Positions 1 through 7,300 of a DNA stretch of 10,031 nucleotides are shown in pieces. Source of the stretch: an uncultured Eubacteriales bacterium (lineage in GTDB: Bacteria; Bacillota; Clostridia; Oscillospirales; UMGS1783); the NCBI GenBank assembly GCA_900555065.1, contig USJY01000029.1, positions 1-10,031 on the forward strand. The letters run 5' to 3'. The notes under the pieces were generated by a model. That model was not told the DNA's origin. It saw nothing but the letters and a program-made list of their open reading frames with translations, and ran no database searches. The translations under genes and the position numbers were made by a program. The number at the start of each line of letters is the position of its first letter. Position 1 is the first letter of the stretch.

Positions 1-765
1 GGCAGCAACGCCAACTGTGTGTACATAAAAAAGGACGGTTACGGCATACTAATCGATGCGGGCGTCGGCCCGCGCATACTGGCGGGCGCACTGCGCTGCG
101 CCGGTTCGGATATATCGCGCATCGCCGCGATTTTTATCACACATGAACACATCGACCATATCCGCGGTCTGGAGACGATCACGAACCGTTATCATATCCC
201 CGTGTTTGCCAACGAGGCCACGTTGTACGCGATCGAGGCGCGTTTTCCCGGTATCGACAGTTCAGTCTTTTACGCACTGCCGACGGGTGCAAACGCCGTT
301 TGCCCCGATCTGCAGGTTACCTCGTTCAAAACGCCGCACGATGCGGTCGAAAGCGTGGGCTATTCTGTGACCGACGGCCGCCGCACCGTTTCGGTGGCGA
401 CTGACCTAGGCGTGATGACCCAGACCGTTTTGAACCAAATTCTGACGAGCGACGCCGTCGTGCTTGAGTCGAACTACGATACGGACATGCTCGTGCACGG
501 CGCGTACCATCCCTCTTTGAAAAAGCGCATACTTTCGGAAAACGGGCATCTGTCCAACGACGAATGCGCAGACGCCGCCGTCCGGCTCCTCGAGAGCGGG
601 ACAAAGACGCTGGTGCTGGCGCATCTGTCGGAGAACAACAATATGCCCGATATAGCGTATAAGACGACGCGGCGCATGCTGGAGCAGTCCGGCGCGAAAA
701 TCGGGACGGATATAGCGCTCGTATGCGCGTCGCGCACCGAGGCGTCCGAACGCATCGCAGTATAA
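1..765 (+). CDS. yycJ: YycJ/WalJ-type MBL-fold metallo-hydrolase, 5' end missing
   Basis: The frame is open from base 1, so the start lies outside the window; 254 residues are visible. They begin with GSNANC, which matches the GSSGN motif some ten residues into YycJ proteins, so little is missing. Visible metallo-beta-lactamase motifs (numbered from the first visible residue) are THEHIDH at 47-53 (ligands H48, H50, D52, H53), ATDLG at 133-137, ESNYD at 156-160 and GHLSN at 182-186. This set is typical of YycJ. In Bacillus and relatives YycJ/WalJ is a cytoplasmic metal-dependent nuclease-like hydrolase linked to the WalRK cell-wall regulon and to DNA metabolism; its physiological substrate is not well settled. 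It probably forms an operon with pgcA, which starts 11 bases after the stop. The GTG at 19 could be mistaken for the start, but homology clearly continues upstream of it. Confidence 0.88.
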   Translation, partial: GSNANCVYIKKDGYGILIDAGVGPRILAGALRCAGSDISRIAAIFITHEHIDHIRGLETITNRYHIPVFANEATLYAIEARFPGIDSSVFYALPTGANAVCPDLQVTSFKTPHDAVESVGYSVTDGRRTVSVATDLGVMTQTVLNQILTSDAVVLESNYDTDMLVHGAYHPSLKKRILSENGHLSNDECADAAVRLLESGTKTLVLAHLSENNNMPDIAYKTTRRMLEQSGAKIGTDIALVCASRTEASERIAV

Positions 766-776
766 AAGGAGAATCT

Positions 777-2453
777 ATGGACTACAGGGAAAAATATGAG
801 GCCTGGCGCAGCGCGCCGCATGTGCCGGCACAGGTGAAATTTGAGCTGGACGAACTGGCGGACGACGACCGGGAACTCCGCCTGCGCTTTGCGCAGGATC
901 TGCAGTTCGGCACCGCCGGCCTGCGCGGCCTGCTCGGCGCGGGTACGAACCGGATGAATCTGTGCACCGTCGGCTGGATCACGTCGGGTATCGCAAAATA
1001 CATGCTGCACAACAAGCTGGACGGTCGCGGCGTCGTGATCGGGCGGGACAGCCGCCTCTACAGCCGCGACTTTGCCGAATACGCGGCCCGGATCTTCGCT
1101 GCGAACGGCGTGCGCGTCTATCTGTTCGACGATATCCGCCCCACGGCCGAAGTCTCCTTCGCCGTGCGGACGCTCGGCGCGGCCTTTGGCGTAAACGTCA
1201 CGGCCAGCCATAACCCGAAGGAGTACAACGGGTATAAGGTCTACGGCGCGGACGGGGTCCAGATTACGGAGGCCATGGCCGCGGATATCACGCGCTTTTC
1301 GGGCGGCGACATGCTCGCGCCCGTGCGCCTGTGCGATTTTTCCGCCGCGGTGGACGTTGGCCTGATCGAACTGGTCGGCGCGCAGATGGACGAATCCTAC
1401 CTGCGCGCGGTCGAAGCGTGCGCCGTCATGCCTGCGCCTCGCGGGAAAGACGCTTGTAAAATCGTATACACTCCGCTCTACGGCAGCGGCTATAAACTTG
1501 TGCCGGAGATCCTGCGCCGCCGCGGCGCGGCGGTTGTTACCTGCGCGCCGCACATGCGTCCAAACGGCAACTTTCCCGGCGCAAACCCGCCCAACCCCGA
1601 AGAACTGAGCGCCTTCGGCCCCGCGCTCGCCCTTGCAAAATCCGAAGGCGCGGACGTAGTGCTCGGCACCGACCCGGACGCCGACCGCCTCGGCGTGGTT
1701 ATCCGGCAGGGCGATACGTTTACATCTCTGACTGGTAACCAGATCGGCGCGCTGCTGCTCGAGCACATCCTGCGCAAAAAGTCGGAGTCGGGCCGGCTTC
1801 CCGCAAAGGGTTTTGTCGTGAAAAGCGTCGTGAGCACAGGGATTGCGCAGCCTATCTGCGACAAATACGGCGTGTGTCTCGAACAGGTGCTTGTCGGCTT
1901 CAAGTATACCGGCGAGAAAATCGGGCTTCTGGAGGACGGAGGGGACGAAACCTTTCTGTTCGGTTTTGAGGAAAGTTCGGGTTTCCTGGGCGGCAGTTAT
2001 ACGCGCGATAAGGACGCGGTATACGGCGCGATGCAGTTTGCCGAGGTCGCGCTTGACTGTAAAAACCAGGGCATATCCGTTCTGGACCGGCTGGACGCGC
2101 TGTACGCTGAATTCGGTTACTATACGGAAAAGACCATTGGCCTCTCGCTCGACCCGCAAACCGGCGCGCAATCGCTGAAACATGCGCTGGACGGCCTGCG
2201 CGCGGCGCCGCCGTCTGAAATCGGCGGTTTAACGCTCGAGTCCGTGACCGACTATATGACGGGCGTGGACGGCCTGCCCAAGTCCAACGTCCTTTCATTC
2301 CAGCTTTCCGGCGGCACACGGCTGATTCTGCGTCCCTCCGGGACCGAACCGAAGGTGAAGATCTACATTCTCTATAAGGCCCGGACAAAGGCGGACGCCG
2401 CAGACCGGATCGAGACGCTGGCCGCGGCGGCAAAGGGGTTGATCGGCCTATGA
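777..2453 (+). CDS. pgcA: Phosphoglucomutase/phosphomannomutase (PgcA-type phosphohexomutase)
   Basis: This 558-residue cytoplasmic enzyme interconverts hexose-6-phosphate and hexose-1-phosphate, feeding UDP-glucose and envelope glycan synthesis. All four hallmark loops of the alpha-D-phosphohexomutase family are present in order: the catalytic phosphoserine loop TASHNP at 142-147 (Ser144), the Mg-binding loop DPDADR at 299-304, the sugar-specificity loop GFEES at 396-400 and the phosphate-binding loop RPSGTEPK at 519-526. The N-terminal QFGTAGLRG stretch (43-51) is also typical. The length is close to Bacillus PgcA (about 580). I chose the ATG at 777 because AAAGGAG (765-771) lies 5 bases upstream and the protein opens with the usual N-terminal helix; the frame is also open to a start at 723, but that would overlap yycJ. 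The gene ends in an ATGA overlap with the next one, implying translational coupling. Glucose versus mannose preference cannot be read from sequence alone. Confidence 0.95.
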   Translation: MDYREKYEAWRSAPHVPAQVKFELDELADDDRELRLRFAQDLQFGTAGLRGLLGAGTNRMNLCTVGWITSGIAKYMLHNKLDGRGVVIGRDSRLYSRDFAEYAARIFAANGVRVYLFDDIRPTAEVSFAVRTLGAAFGVNVTASHNPKEYNGYKVYGADGVQITEAMAADITRFSGGDMLAPVRLCDFSAAVDVGLIELVGAQMDESYLRAVEACAVMPAPRGKDACKIVYTPLYGSGYKLVPEILRRRGAAVVTCAPHMRPNGNFPGANPPNPEELSAFGPALALAKSEGADVVLGTDPDADRLGVVIRQGDTFTSLTGNQIGALLLEHILRKKSESGRLPAKGFVVKSVVSTGIAQPICDKYGVCLEQVLVGFKYTGEKIGLLEDGGDETFLFGFEESSGFLGGSYTRDKDAVYGAMQFAEVALDCKNQGISVLDRLDALYAEFGYYTEKTIGLSLDPQTGAQSLKHALDGLRAAPPSEIGGLTLESVTDYMTGVDGLPKSNVLSFQLSGGTRLILRPSGTEPKVKIYILYKARTKADAADRIETLAAAAKGLIGL

Positions 2454-2830
2454 GCCGCCGCGCTGTGGACTGGATCGCCGCTGTGCGCATCCTGCTGTTT
2501 GCCGGACTGCTGATATTGGGTATCTTTCTGCCCCTTCCCGCGCTGGAAGGGGTTCCTTTGTGTTTCTATTATGCGAGGTTCGGCCGGCTCTGTCCCGGCT
2601 GCGGCATGACGCGCGCTTTTTTCCATATCATGCAGGGGGACGTGCCCGGCGCGTTTGCGCTCAACCCGGTGTTTACAACCCTGTATTTCCCGATCATGCT
2701 CATTCTTTTCTGCAACGACCTCTACTGCTTTTCGCGCCGCGTATTCGGAAAGCGTGAAAGCGAATCCTTTCTGGACGGAATCTTCACGGGCCGTCTGTAT
2801 GAAAACATTGTAAGGGGGCGGGCGCGCTGA
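2450..2830 (+). CDS. DUF2752 family membrane protein
   Basis: A 126-residue protein with the DUF2752 signature CPGCGMTR at 48-55, followed by the family's downstream pattern of a Gly/Ala stretch and Asn-Pro (residues 63-73). Two hydrophobic segments are visible, about 11-29 and 73-90, with the Cys motif between them; the C-terminal third is basic and soluble. The function of the family is unknown; the paired cysteines suggest a metal or redox site near the membrane, but that is only a guess. The start ATG (2450-2452) overlaps the pgcA stop, and AAGGGG (2433-2438) lies about 11 bases upstream. The stop overlaps the start of the following 52-residue gene in TGATG. The gene is therefore the middle member of a translationally coupled trio. 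Confidence 0.85.
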   Translation: MSRRAVDWIAAVRILLFAGLLILGIFLPLPALEGVPLCFYYARFGRLCPGCGMTRAFFHIMQGDVPGAFALNPVFTTLYFPIMLILFCNDLYCFSRRVFGKRESESFLDGIFTGRLYENIVRGRAR

Positions 2831-2988
2831 TGTATGCGTTTCTCGTGCCCGTTGCCTTCGGCTGGGCGCTTTTTCTCTACTGTGTGCTGGGCTATTACCG
2901 TCCGCGCCGGTATAATATGTGGGTTGTAATTACCCTATTGTTCCTGTTTACAGTCACTTTTGGGATCTGGGGCTTCTATTTTCGCTGA
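2830..2988 (+). CDS. Small two-helix membrane protein, 52 residues, unrecognised
   Basis: An unbroken reading frame of 52 codons starts with an ATG that shares its A with the stop of the DUF2752 gene (TGATG, 2828-2832). AAGGGGG (2812-2818) sits 11 bases upstream. The translation has two strongly hydrophobic stretches, about residues 2-22 and 30-50, separated by a basic turn (YRPRRYN, 23-29), so a hairpin with the loop in the cytoplasm is predicted. I do not recognise a family. Support for it being real is the coupled start, the membrane-hairpin pattern over its whole length and the fact that it fills most of the space before the next promoter. It may be an accessory subunit of the DUF2752 protein. 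The alternative is a chance frame, which is less likely for such an even hydrophobic pattern. Confidence 0.66.
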   Translation: MYAFLVPVAFGWALFLYCVLGYYRPRRYNMWVVITLLFLFTVTFGIWGFYFR

Positions 2989-3006
2989 AAAATGGCCGTT
3001 TCTCGC

Positions 3007-3035
3007 TTTTCTTTTGGGATGGAATCTGCTAGAAT
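3007..3035 (+). promoter_or_regulatory. Candidate extended -10 promoter for comEC-holA
   Basis: An extended -10 element, TGC followed by TAGAAT (3027-3035), lies about 60 bases before the comEC start. The best -35 at 17-base spacing is a poor TTTTCT (3007-3012), which is tolerated in extended -10 promoters. Transcription would begin near 3042. The 2989-3093 gap shows no convincing intrinsic terminator, so read-through from the upstream operon is also possible. Confidence 0.35.
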
Positions 3036-3093
3036 ATGTGTATGACAAAAATTGACACAAAACGACAGATTTCGAGGCGAGGGGAGTGGTATA

Positions 3094-5379
3094 GTGAAAC
3101 GGTACGGATGGGTGTTCGCCGCAGTCTGTTTTCCTATCCTGTTTGGAATGAATTATGTGCCTGTGAACGCGCTGCCCATCCTGTGCGCGGCGGCTTTTGC
3201 CGTCGCGCTCGCGCTGTTCTTTCTGCGCAAGAGAATCCGAATCGTTCCCGCGGCGCTCTGCGGCGCGGCCGCTTTCGTCGCCGTACTTTGCTATACCGTC
3301 GCAAGCTATGTTTATCAGGTCCCCGCGCAGGCGCTTGACGGGAAGACCGTGGAGGCCCGCGTGCAGGTTGTCGAAGAACCGGAAGACGCGCGCCATGTCG
3401 TGCGCGTGGTGCGCGCGGAGCTGGACGGGGAACCGGTGCGGGTTCCCGGAAAACTCGTCTGTTACATATACGATGAACCGCTGCAGGCCTTTGATACGTT
3501 CGACGCGACCCTGGCCCTGCGCCTGCCAGGTACGGGAAGCCAAATCCGCCGGGAACGGGCCGACGGCGTGTTTTTGTATGCGGACGTTGAAACACGCGGC
3601 GAGGCGAACCGGCCTGATCGGTTGCCGGTACAGAGCGCAGTTCTCGCCGTGCGCTCTCATATGCGCACGGCTATAACCGAAACAGTCGGCGGTGAGGAGG
3701 GCGCGTTTGCCGCGGCGCTGCTGACCGGCGATACGTCCGGCCTCGGGGAGACGGTTGTGGACGGCGCGCGTGCGACGGGCCTTTCGCATATCCTCGCGGT
3801 ATCGGGCCTGCACCTTTCCATTCTGAACGGCTTTCTGCTCGTGCTCTTTGGAAAGCTTCGCATGAACAAGTGGGCGGCAAACATTGTCTGTATCCTCTTT
3901 ACCCTCGGCTTTATGGCTGTGGCGGCCTTTACGCCGTCTGTGCTGCGCGCGGGGATCATGTCGATTATCCTGTTTATCGGCCGTCTTGCCGGCCGTGAGC
4001 CGGACACGCTCAACTCGCTCGGGATCGCCGTGACGCTGATCTGCGTCGTCAATCCTTTCGCCGCCGTGTCGGTCAGCCTGATCCTGTCCGCTCTCGCCAC
4101 ACTCGGCATCGTCGTGTTCTCTCCGGCGCTTATGGATTTTATCAACGCCCGGTTTAAAATCCCCGCATATCTCCGCTGGGCCGTGGACACGGCGGTCGTC
4201 ACCGTCAGCGCAGTCCTGTTCACACTGCCCGCGTCCGTCGTATACTTCTCCGAAGTGTCCGTGCTGTCCGTTCCGGCAAATCTTCTGGTAAGCATCCCTT
4301 CATCGATCATTCTCGTGTGCGGCCTGCTTTTGTCGGTGTGCGCGTTCGTGCCGGGCCTGAACCTGGTCGTCGCCTTTCCAGTAAAGGTCCTCGGCGCCTT
4401 TGTCCTGGGCGTCATTGAGTGGCTCGCATCCCTGCCGCTTACAACCGTGTATCTGAAACGCGGTCCGACGCTCGTCTGGCTCGGGTTCACAGGCGTCCTG
4501 CTCGCAGGCTATTTTATCTTCCGCCGCCGTGCAAAACCAAGCAAGCGCTATCTGGCCGCGCTGTGCGCGTCGGTGCTGCTCGTCAGCGTTATGGCCGGCA
4601 TGTTCAGCGGCCGGGAGCGGCTGCGGCTTACGTTTCTGGACGTGGGCCAGGCCGACTGCAGCGTGGCGCGGCTGGACGGCGGCACGGTCGTAATCGATTG
4701 CGGTCTGGACTCTTCCAACACCGTGCGCACGCTCGTTTCAAGCTTGAAAGAGCAGGGCGTCTATTCCATCGACACGCTTGTCGTGTCCCACTATCACGAT
4801 GATCACGCCGGCGGCGTGGCGTCGCTGCTGCGCAGTATGCCGGTCGGCGAGCTGTTCATCCCGGAGGCGACGGACCAGGTGACGGTAAAGCGTGAGATTC
4901 TCAACGCGGCCCGCGATCGCGGCGTAACGGTGTACGAGGTCGGGGGCGAGATGGAGATCTCGGTGGGCGCGCTGCGGCTGGAATTGTACGCGTCGCATAT
5001 GTCGCTTGCCGATGTGGATGAGAACGAACGCTGCCTGGTCGTCAATCTGAGCTACGGCGATTTCAACTGCCTGTTCATGGGCGACGCAGGCTTTCAGACC
5101 GAAGACTATCTCGTCTGGAAATACGGCGGCCTGTTGGAGGCGGAGGTGCTCAAAGCCGGGCATCACGGTTCCAATACCTCGTCGGGCTACGCGTTTTTGA
5201 ACCGGGTTCGCCCGCAGCTGATCGTCGTTCCGATGCGTGCCGGCGCGCGACTGCCGGGTACGGAAGGCCTTGCCCGCCTGCAGAGTACGGGCGCGCCTGT
5301 GTACCAGACCGGGATCTACGGCCCGGTCAAAATCACCGTCCTGCCGGACGGCGGGTTCTATGTGGAGGAAGAACATTGA
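3094..5379 (+). CDS. comEC: ComEC/Rec2 competence DNA-uptake channel protein
   Basis: A 761-residue polytopic membrane protein that forms the channel for single-stranded DNA during natural transformation. Three domains appear in order: N-terminal membrane segments and a DUF4131/OB-like region (about 1-185), the Competence transmembrane core with HILAVSGLHLS (232-242), and a C-terminal metallo-beta-lactamase domain from about 510. The last carries LDVGQADC (515-522), SHYHDDH (565-571), MGDAG (662-666) and GHHGS (689-693), so its metal site looks intact. I chose GTG at 3094 because AGGGGAG (3080-3086) lies 7 bases upstream; the TTG at 3052 has no ribosome-binding site. The stop overlaps the holA start. 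ComEC-holA adjacency is common in Firmicutes. No other competence genes are in the window, so transformability is not shown, and the protein is also found in species not known to be competent. Confidence 0.95.
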   Translation: MKRYGWVFAAVCFPILFGMNYVPVNALPILCAAAFAVALALFFLRKRIRIVPAALCGAAAFVAVLCYTVASYVYQVPAQALDGKTVEARVQVVEEPEDARHVVRVVRAELDGEPVRVPGKLVCYIYDEPLQAFDTFDATLALRLPGTGSQIRRERADGVFLYADVETRGEANRPDRLPVQSAVLAVRSHMRTAITETVGGEEGAFAAALLTGDTSGLGETVVDGARATGLSHILAVSGLHLSILNGFLLVLFGKLRMNKWAANIVCILFTLGFMAVAAFTPSVLRAGIMSIILFIGRLAGREPDTLNSLGIAVTLICVVNPFAAVSVSLILSALATLGIVVFSPALMDFINARFKIPAYLRWAVDTAVVTVSAVLFTLPASVVYFSEVSVLSVPANLLVSIPSSIILVCGLLLSVCAFVPGLNLVVAFPVKVLGAFVLGVIEWLASLPLTTVYLKRGPTLVWLGFTGVLLAGYFIFRRRAKPSKRYLAALCASVLLVSVMAGMFSGRERLRLTFLDVGQADCSVARLDGGTVVIDCGLDSSNTVRTLVSSLKEQGVYSIDTLVVSHYHDDHAGGVASLLRSMPVGELFIPEATDQVTVKREILNAARDRGVTVYEVGGEMEISVGALRLELYASHMSLADVDENERCLVVNLSYGDFNCLFMGDAGFQTEDYLVWKYGGLLEAEVLKAGHHGSNTSSGYAFLNRVRPQLIVVPMRAGARLPGTEGLARLQSTGAPVYQTGIYGPVKITVLPDGGFYVEEEH

Positions 5380-6401
5380 GTTTGGAAAAGCTGAAACAGC
5401 AGATACAGGAGGGCGCGCTTTCGGGCGTGTACGCCTTTTGCGGCGCAGAGGACTATCTCAAGCGCCACTATATAGACCTGATCCGCCGAAAACTGGTGCC
5501 CGATCCGGAGGATCCGCTCAACTTTGTCCGGCTCTATTACCGCGAGGCCACTGCCGCGCAAGTGCTTGATTTTGCGTTCGGCCTGCCGGTATTTGCAGAA
5601 AAGAAGCTGCTTTTGCTGGAGCTGCTGGACACGGACGCGCCCGCCGCCGCGCTCACGGATGCCTTTGAGACCCTGCGCGCGGACTTCCCGGACTCCTGCG
5701 TGATTATCCTCAACGAACAGCAGACGGATTCGCCCTCGAAAAAGAGCGCGCTGCAGGAGCTGGTACGCGCGGCGAAGGGGCATGTGCTCACCGTGAAGTT
5801 CGACGAGCGTCCGCAGGACGAGCTGACCCGCTGGGTGGGCCGCCATGCGCAGGCCGCAGGCAAGGCCATGGACCGCCAGGTCATCCAGCACCTGCTCTCG
5901 GTCGCGGACCACGGCATGCGCGGCCTGCGCAACGAACTTGCCAAAATCTTTGCGCACAGCGGCGATACGGTCACTGTGGCCGACGTGGACGCCGTCACGG
6001 TCCGCACGGTTGAATCGCGCATCTATGACCTGGCCGACGCGCTGCTCAAAGACGACGCGGGCGGGGCGGTGGACGTGCTGCGCGAGCTTTTGGAGCGGTA
6101 CCCCGACACCATGGTGTTCGATACTGTATACGGCACCTTCGCGCGCCTGTACCGCGTCATCGCCGCTGCGGCCGCGGGCCTTGCGCCGGACGATATCGCG
6201 TCCGCGCTCGGCATGAAGCCGTACGCAGTGAAAAAAAATCTCACCCTTTCCCGGCGCGTACCGCCCGCCGCGCTGCGCCGCGCGCTGGAACTGTGCCGGC
6301 ATACGGACGAGCTTGTCAAACGCGTCTCGCGGGACAAGCCGCTGACGGCCGAAGTATTCGTACTGCAGCTCACAGGTCTGCTGCGTGGGATGCGCGCCTA
6401 G
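5376..6401 (+). CDS. holA: DNA polymerase III, delta subunit
   Basis: A 341-residue protein of the length expected for HolA/YqeN, the clamp-loader subunit that opens the beta sliding clamp so it can be placed on DNA. Family features seen are the N-terminal GVYAFCGAEDYL (17-28, standing for the usual 'hlyGeEeyl'), LPVFAEKKLLLLE (70-82, the strand after the 'lPlF' motif), MRGLRNELAKI (181-191) in the middle domain, and the C-terminal collar-domain helices with PYAVKKNL and DELVKRVSRDKP. The start is TTG at 5376, which overlaps the comEC stop (TTGA) and has GGAGG (5364-5368) 7 bases upstream; no better ATG is close, so the rare start codon looks genuine. The gene is cotranscribed and probably translationally coupled with comEC. 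No Walker A is expected in delta, and none is seen. Confidence 0.92.
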   Translation: MSLEKLKQQIQEGALSGVYAFCGAEDYLKRHYIDLIRRKLVPDPEDPLNFVRLYYREATAAQVLDFAFGLPVFAEKKLLLLELLDTDAPAAALTDAFETLRADFPDSCVIILNEQQTDSPSKKSALQELVRAAKGHVLTVKFDERPQDELTRWVGRHAQAAGKAMDRQVIQHLLSVADHGMRGLRNELAKIFAHSGDTVTVADVDAVTVRTVESRIYDLADALLKDDAGGAVDVLRELLERYPDTMVFDTVYGTFARLYRVIAAAAAGLAPDDIASALGMKPYAVKKNLTLSRRVPPAALRRALELCRHTDELVKRVSRDKPLTAEVFVLQLTGLLRGMRA

Positions 6402-6411
6402 CCCGCATTTC

Positions 6412-6459
6412 CGGCGGTTTATGCGCGCCGGCGCGCAGGTTTACAGGTTTACGCCGCCG
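6412..6459 (+). repeat. Palindrome with GGTTTA direct repeats in the holA-cwlD gap
   Basis: A perfect 16-base palindrome, TGCGCGCCGGCGCGCA, lies at 6422-6437. Three copies of GGTTTA flank it, at 6416-6421, 6438-6443 and 6446-6451. An outer inverted pair, CGGCGG (6412-6417) and CCGCCG (6454-6459), could enclose the whole. No T-run follows, so it is not a standard intrinsic terminator for holA. A second small hairpin, TCCGC-ATAA-GCGGA, lies at 6471-6484. The function is unknown; an operator or an mRNA-processing structure is possible. Confidence 0.5.
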
Positions 6460-6473
6460 AAAACACCCCATCC

Positions 6474-6502
6474 GCATAAGCGGACAGCCATCCGGCATAG
6501 TA
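6474..6502 (+). promoter_or_regulatory. Candidate sporulation (sigma-G-like) promoter of cwlD
   Basis: GCATA (6474-6478) and CATAGTA (6496-6502) resemble the sigma-G -35 (GHATR) and -10 (CATNHTA) elements, with one -10 mismatch and a 17-base spacer against the usual 18. In Bacillus subtilis cwlD is transcribed under sporulation sigma factors including sigma-G, so the placement fits. The predicted leader would be only about 12 bases, which weakens the case. Confidence 0.3.
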
Positions 6503-6520
6503 TTTGCTGGTGATGGTTAT

Positions 6521-7270
6521 ATGGTAATTCGCATCAAGACATGGGTCAAAATATTCATTTCGGTTTTACTGCTCGCACTCGTCTATCTTGTCTTTCACAG
6601 GATCACTGCGGAAGTAGTCGCCGTAGTAGCGCCTGCGCCGTCGGCGCGCGTGCCGGTGGTCGTGATCGACGCGGGCCACGGCGGGCAGGACGGCGGCGCG
6701 GTCGGCGCGGACGGAACAGCGGAAAAAGACCTGAACCTGGATATCGCCAGGCGGCTTTCCGAGTTCTTTGAGGTCTCGGGCTACGAGGTCGTCATGACCC
6801 GCACGGAGGACGTATCCCTGGGTGCGGAGGGGTTTGACAAGGTCAAGGATATGAAGGCCCGCCTGCAGCTGGTGCGGGATAATCCCGACTGTCTGTTTAT
6901 TAGCATCCACCTCAATAAATTTACACAGTCCCGCTACTGGGGCGCGCAGGTGTTTTACTCGTCCAACAATCCGGAAAGCCAGCTGCTGGCGGAGAGCATT
7001 CAGCGTAGTATACAGACCCGCCTGCAGCCGGACAACAGCCGCGCGGTCAAGGTGGGCGACAGCAACAGCTATCTTTTGAAAAATGCGGAACCGCCGGCCG
7101 TCATTGTCGAGTGCGGATTTTTATCCAACGCCGAAGAACTTGCGCTGCTCAAGACGGAGGAGTACCGTGCGAAAGTGGCGTACTGCATTTATCTCGGCGC
7201 AATGGAGTTTGAAATGGAGCGCCAGAGCCCGGCTGTTCCGCCGCACAGCGCGGCGGCCGCTGCGGACTGA
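6521..7270 (+). CDS. cwlD: N-acetylmuramoyl-L-alanine amidase, CwlD type
   Basis: A 249-residue Amidase_3 enzyme with one N-terminal membrane anchor (about 9-25) and the catalytic domain outside. It cleaves the bond between muramic acid and L-alanine in peptidoglycan. The zinc ligands are visible as VVIDAGHGG (His53), the Glu in TAEKD (Glu68) and SIHLN (His130); the catalytic Glu is in VECGFLSN (Glu197). The anchor plus single catalytic domain, the length (Bacillus CwlD is about 237) and the GAQVFY and GFLSN stretches match CwlD, which with PdaA makes the muramic-delta-lactam of the spore cortex needed for germination. ATG 6521 is the first start in frame after the stem-rich gap; its ribosome-binding site is weak (GGTGATGG, 6509-6516). 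The C-terminus ends in a Pro/Ala-rich tail. A vegetative Amidase_3 enzyme is the alternative, but the fit to CwlD is good. Confidence 0.85.
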   Translation: MVIRIKTWVKIFISVLLLALVYLVFHRITAEVVAVVAPAPSARVPVVVIDAGHGGQDGGAVGADGTAEKDLNLDIARRLSEFFEVSGYEVVMTRTEDVSLGAEGFDKVKDMKARLQLVRDNPDCLFISIHLNKFTQSRYWGAQVFYSSNNPESQLLAESIQRSIQTRLQPDNSRAVKVGDSNSYLLKNAEPPAVIVECGFLSNAEELALLKTEEYRAKVAYCIYLGAMEFEMERQSPAVPPHSAAAAAD

Positions 7271-7300
7271 CGCCGCGCCGGAAGGGAAAAGGAGAGGAAT

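Noticed and set aside
474..2183. A 569-codon open frame on the - strand opposite yycJ and pgcA
   Set aside because: It mirrors the GC-rich codon pattern of pgcA, has no recognisable motif and lies opposite a certain gene.
2984..3016. Possible terminator after the small membrane protein (weak AAAT-GGCC-GTTT stem with T-rich sequence downstream)
   Set aside because: The stem is only about three A-T pairs plus a wobble, and the T-rich part is interrupted and offset.
3052..3057. TTGACA as a -35 box, or its TTG as the comEC start
   Set aside because: No -10 lies at a suitable distance, and the TTG has no ribosome-binding site, whereas GTG 3094 does.
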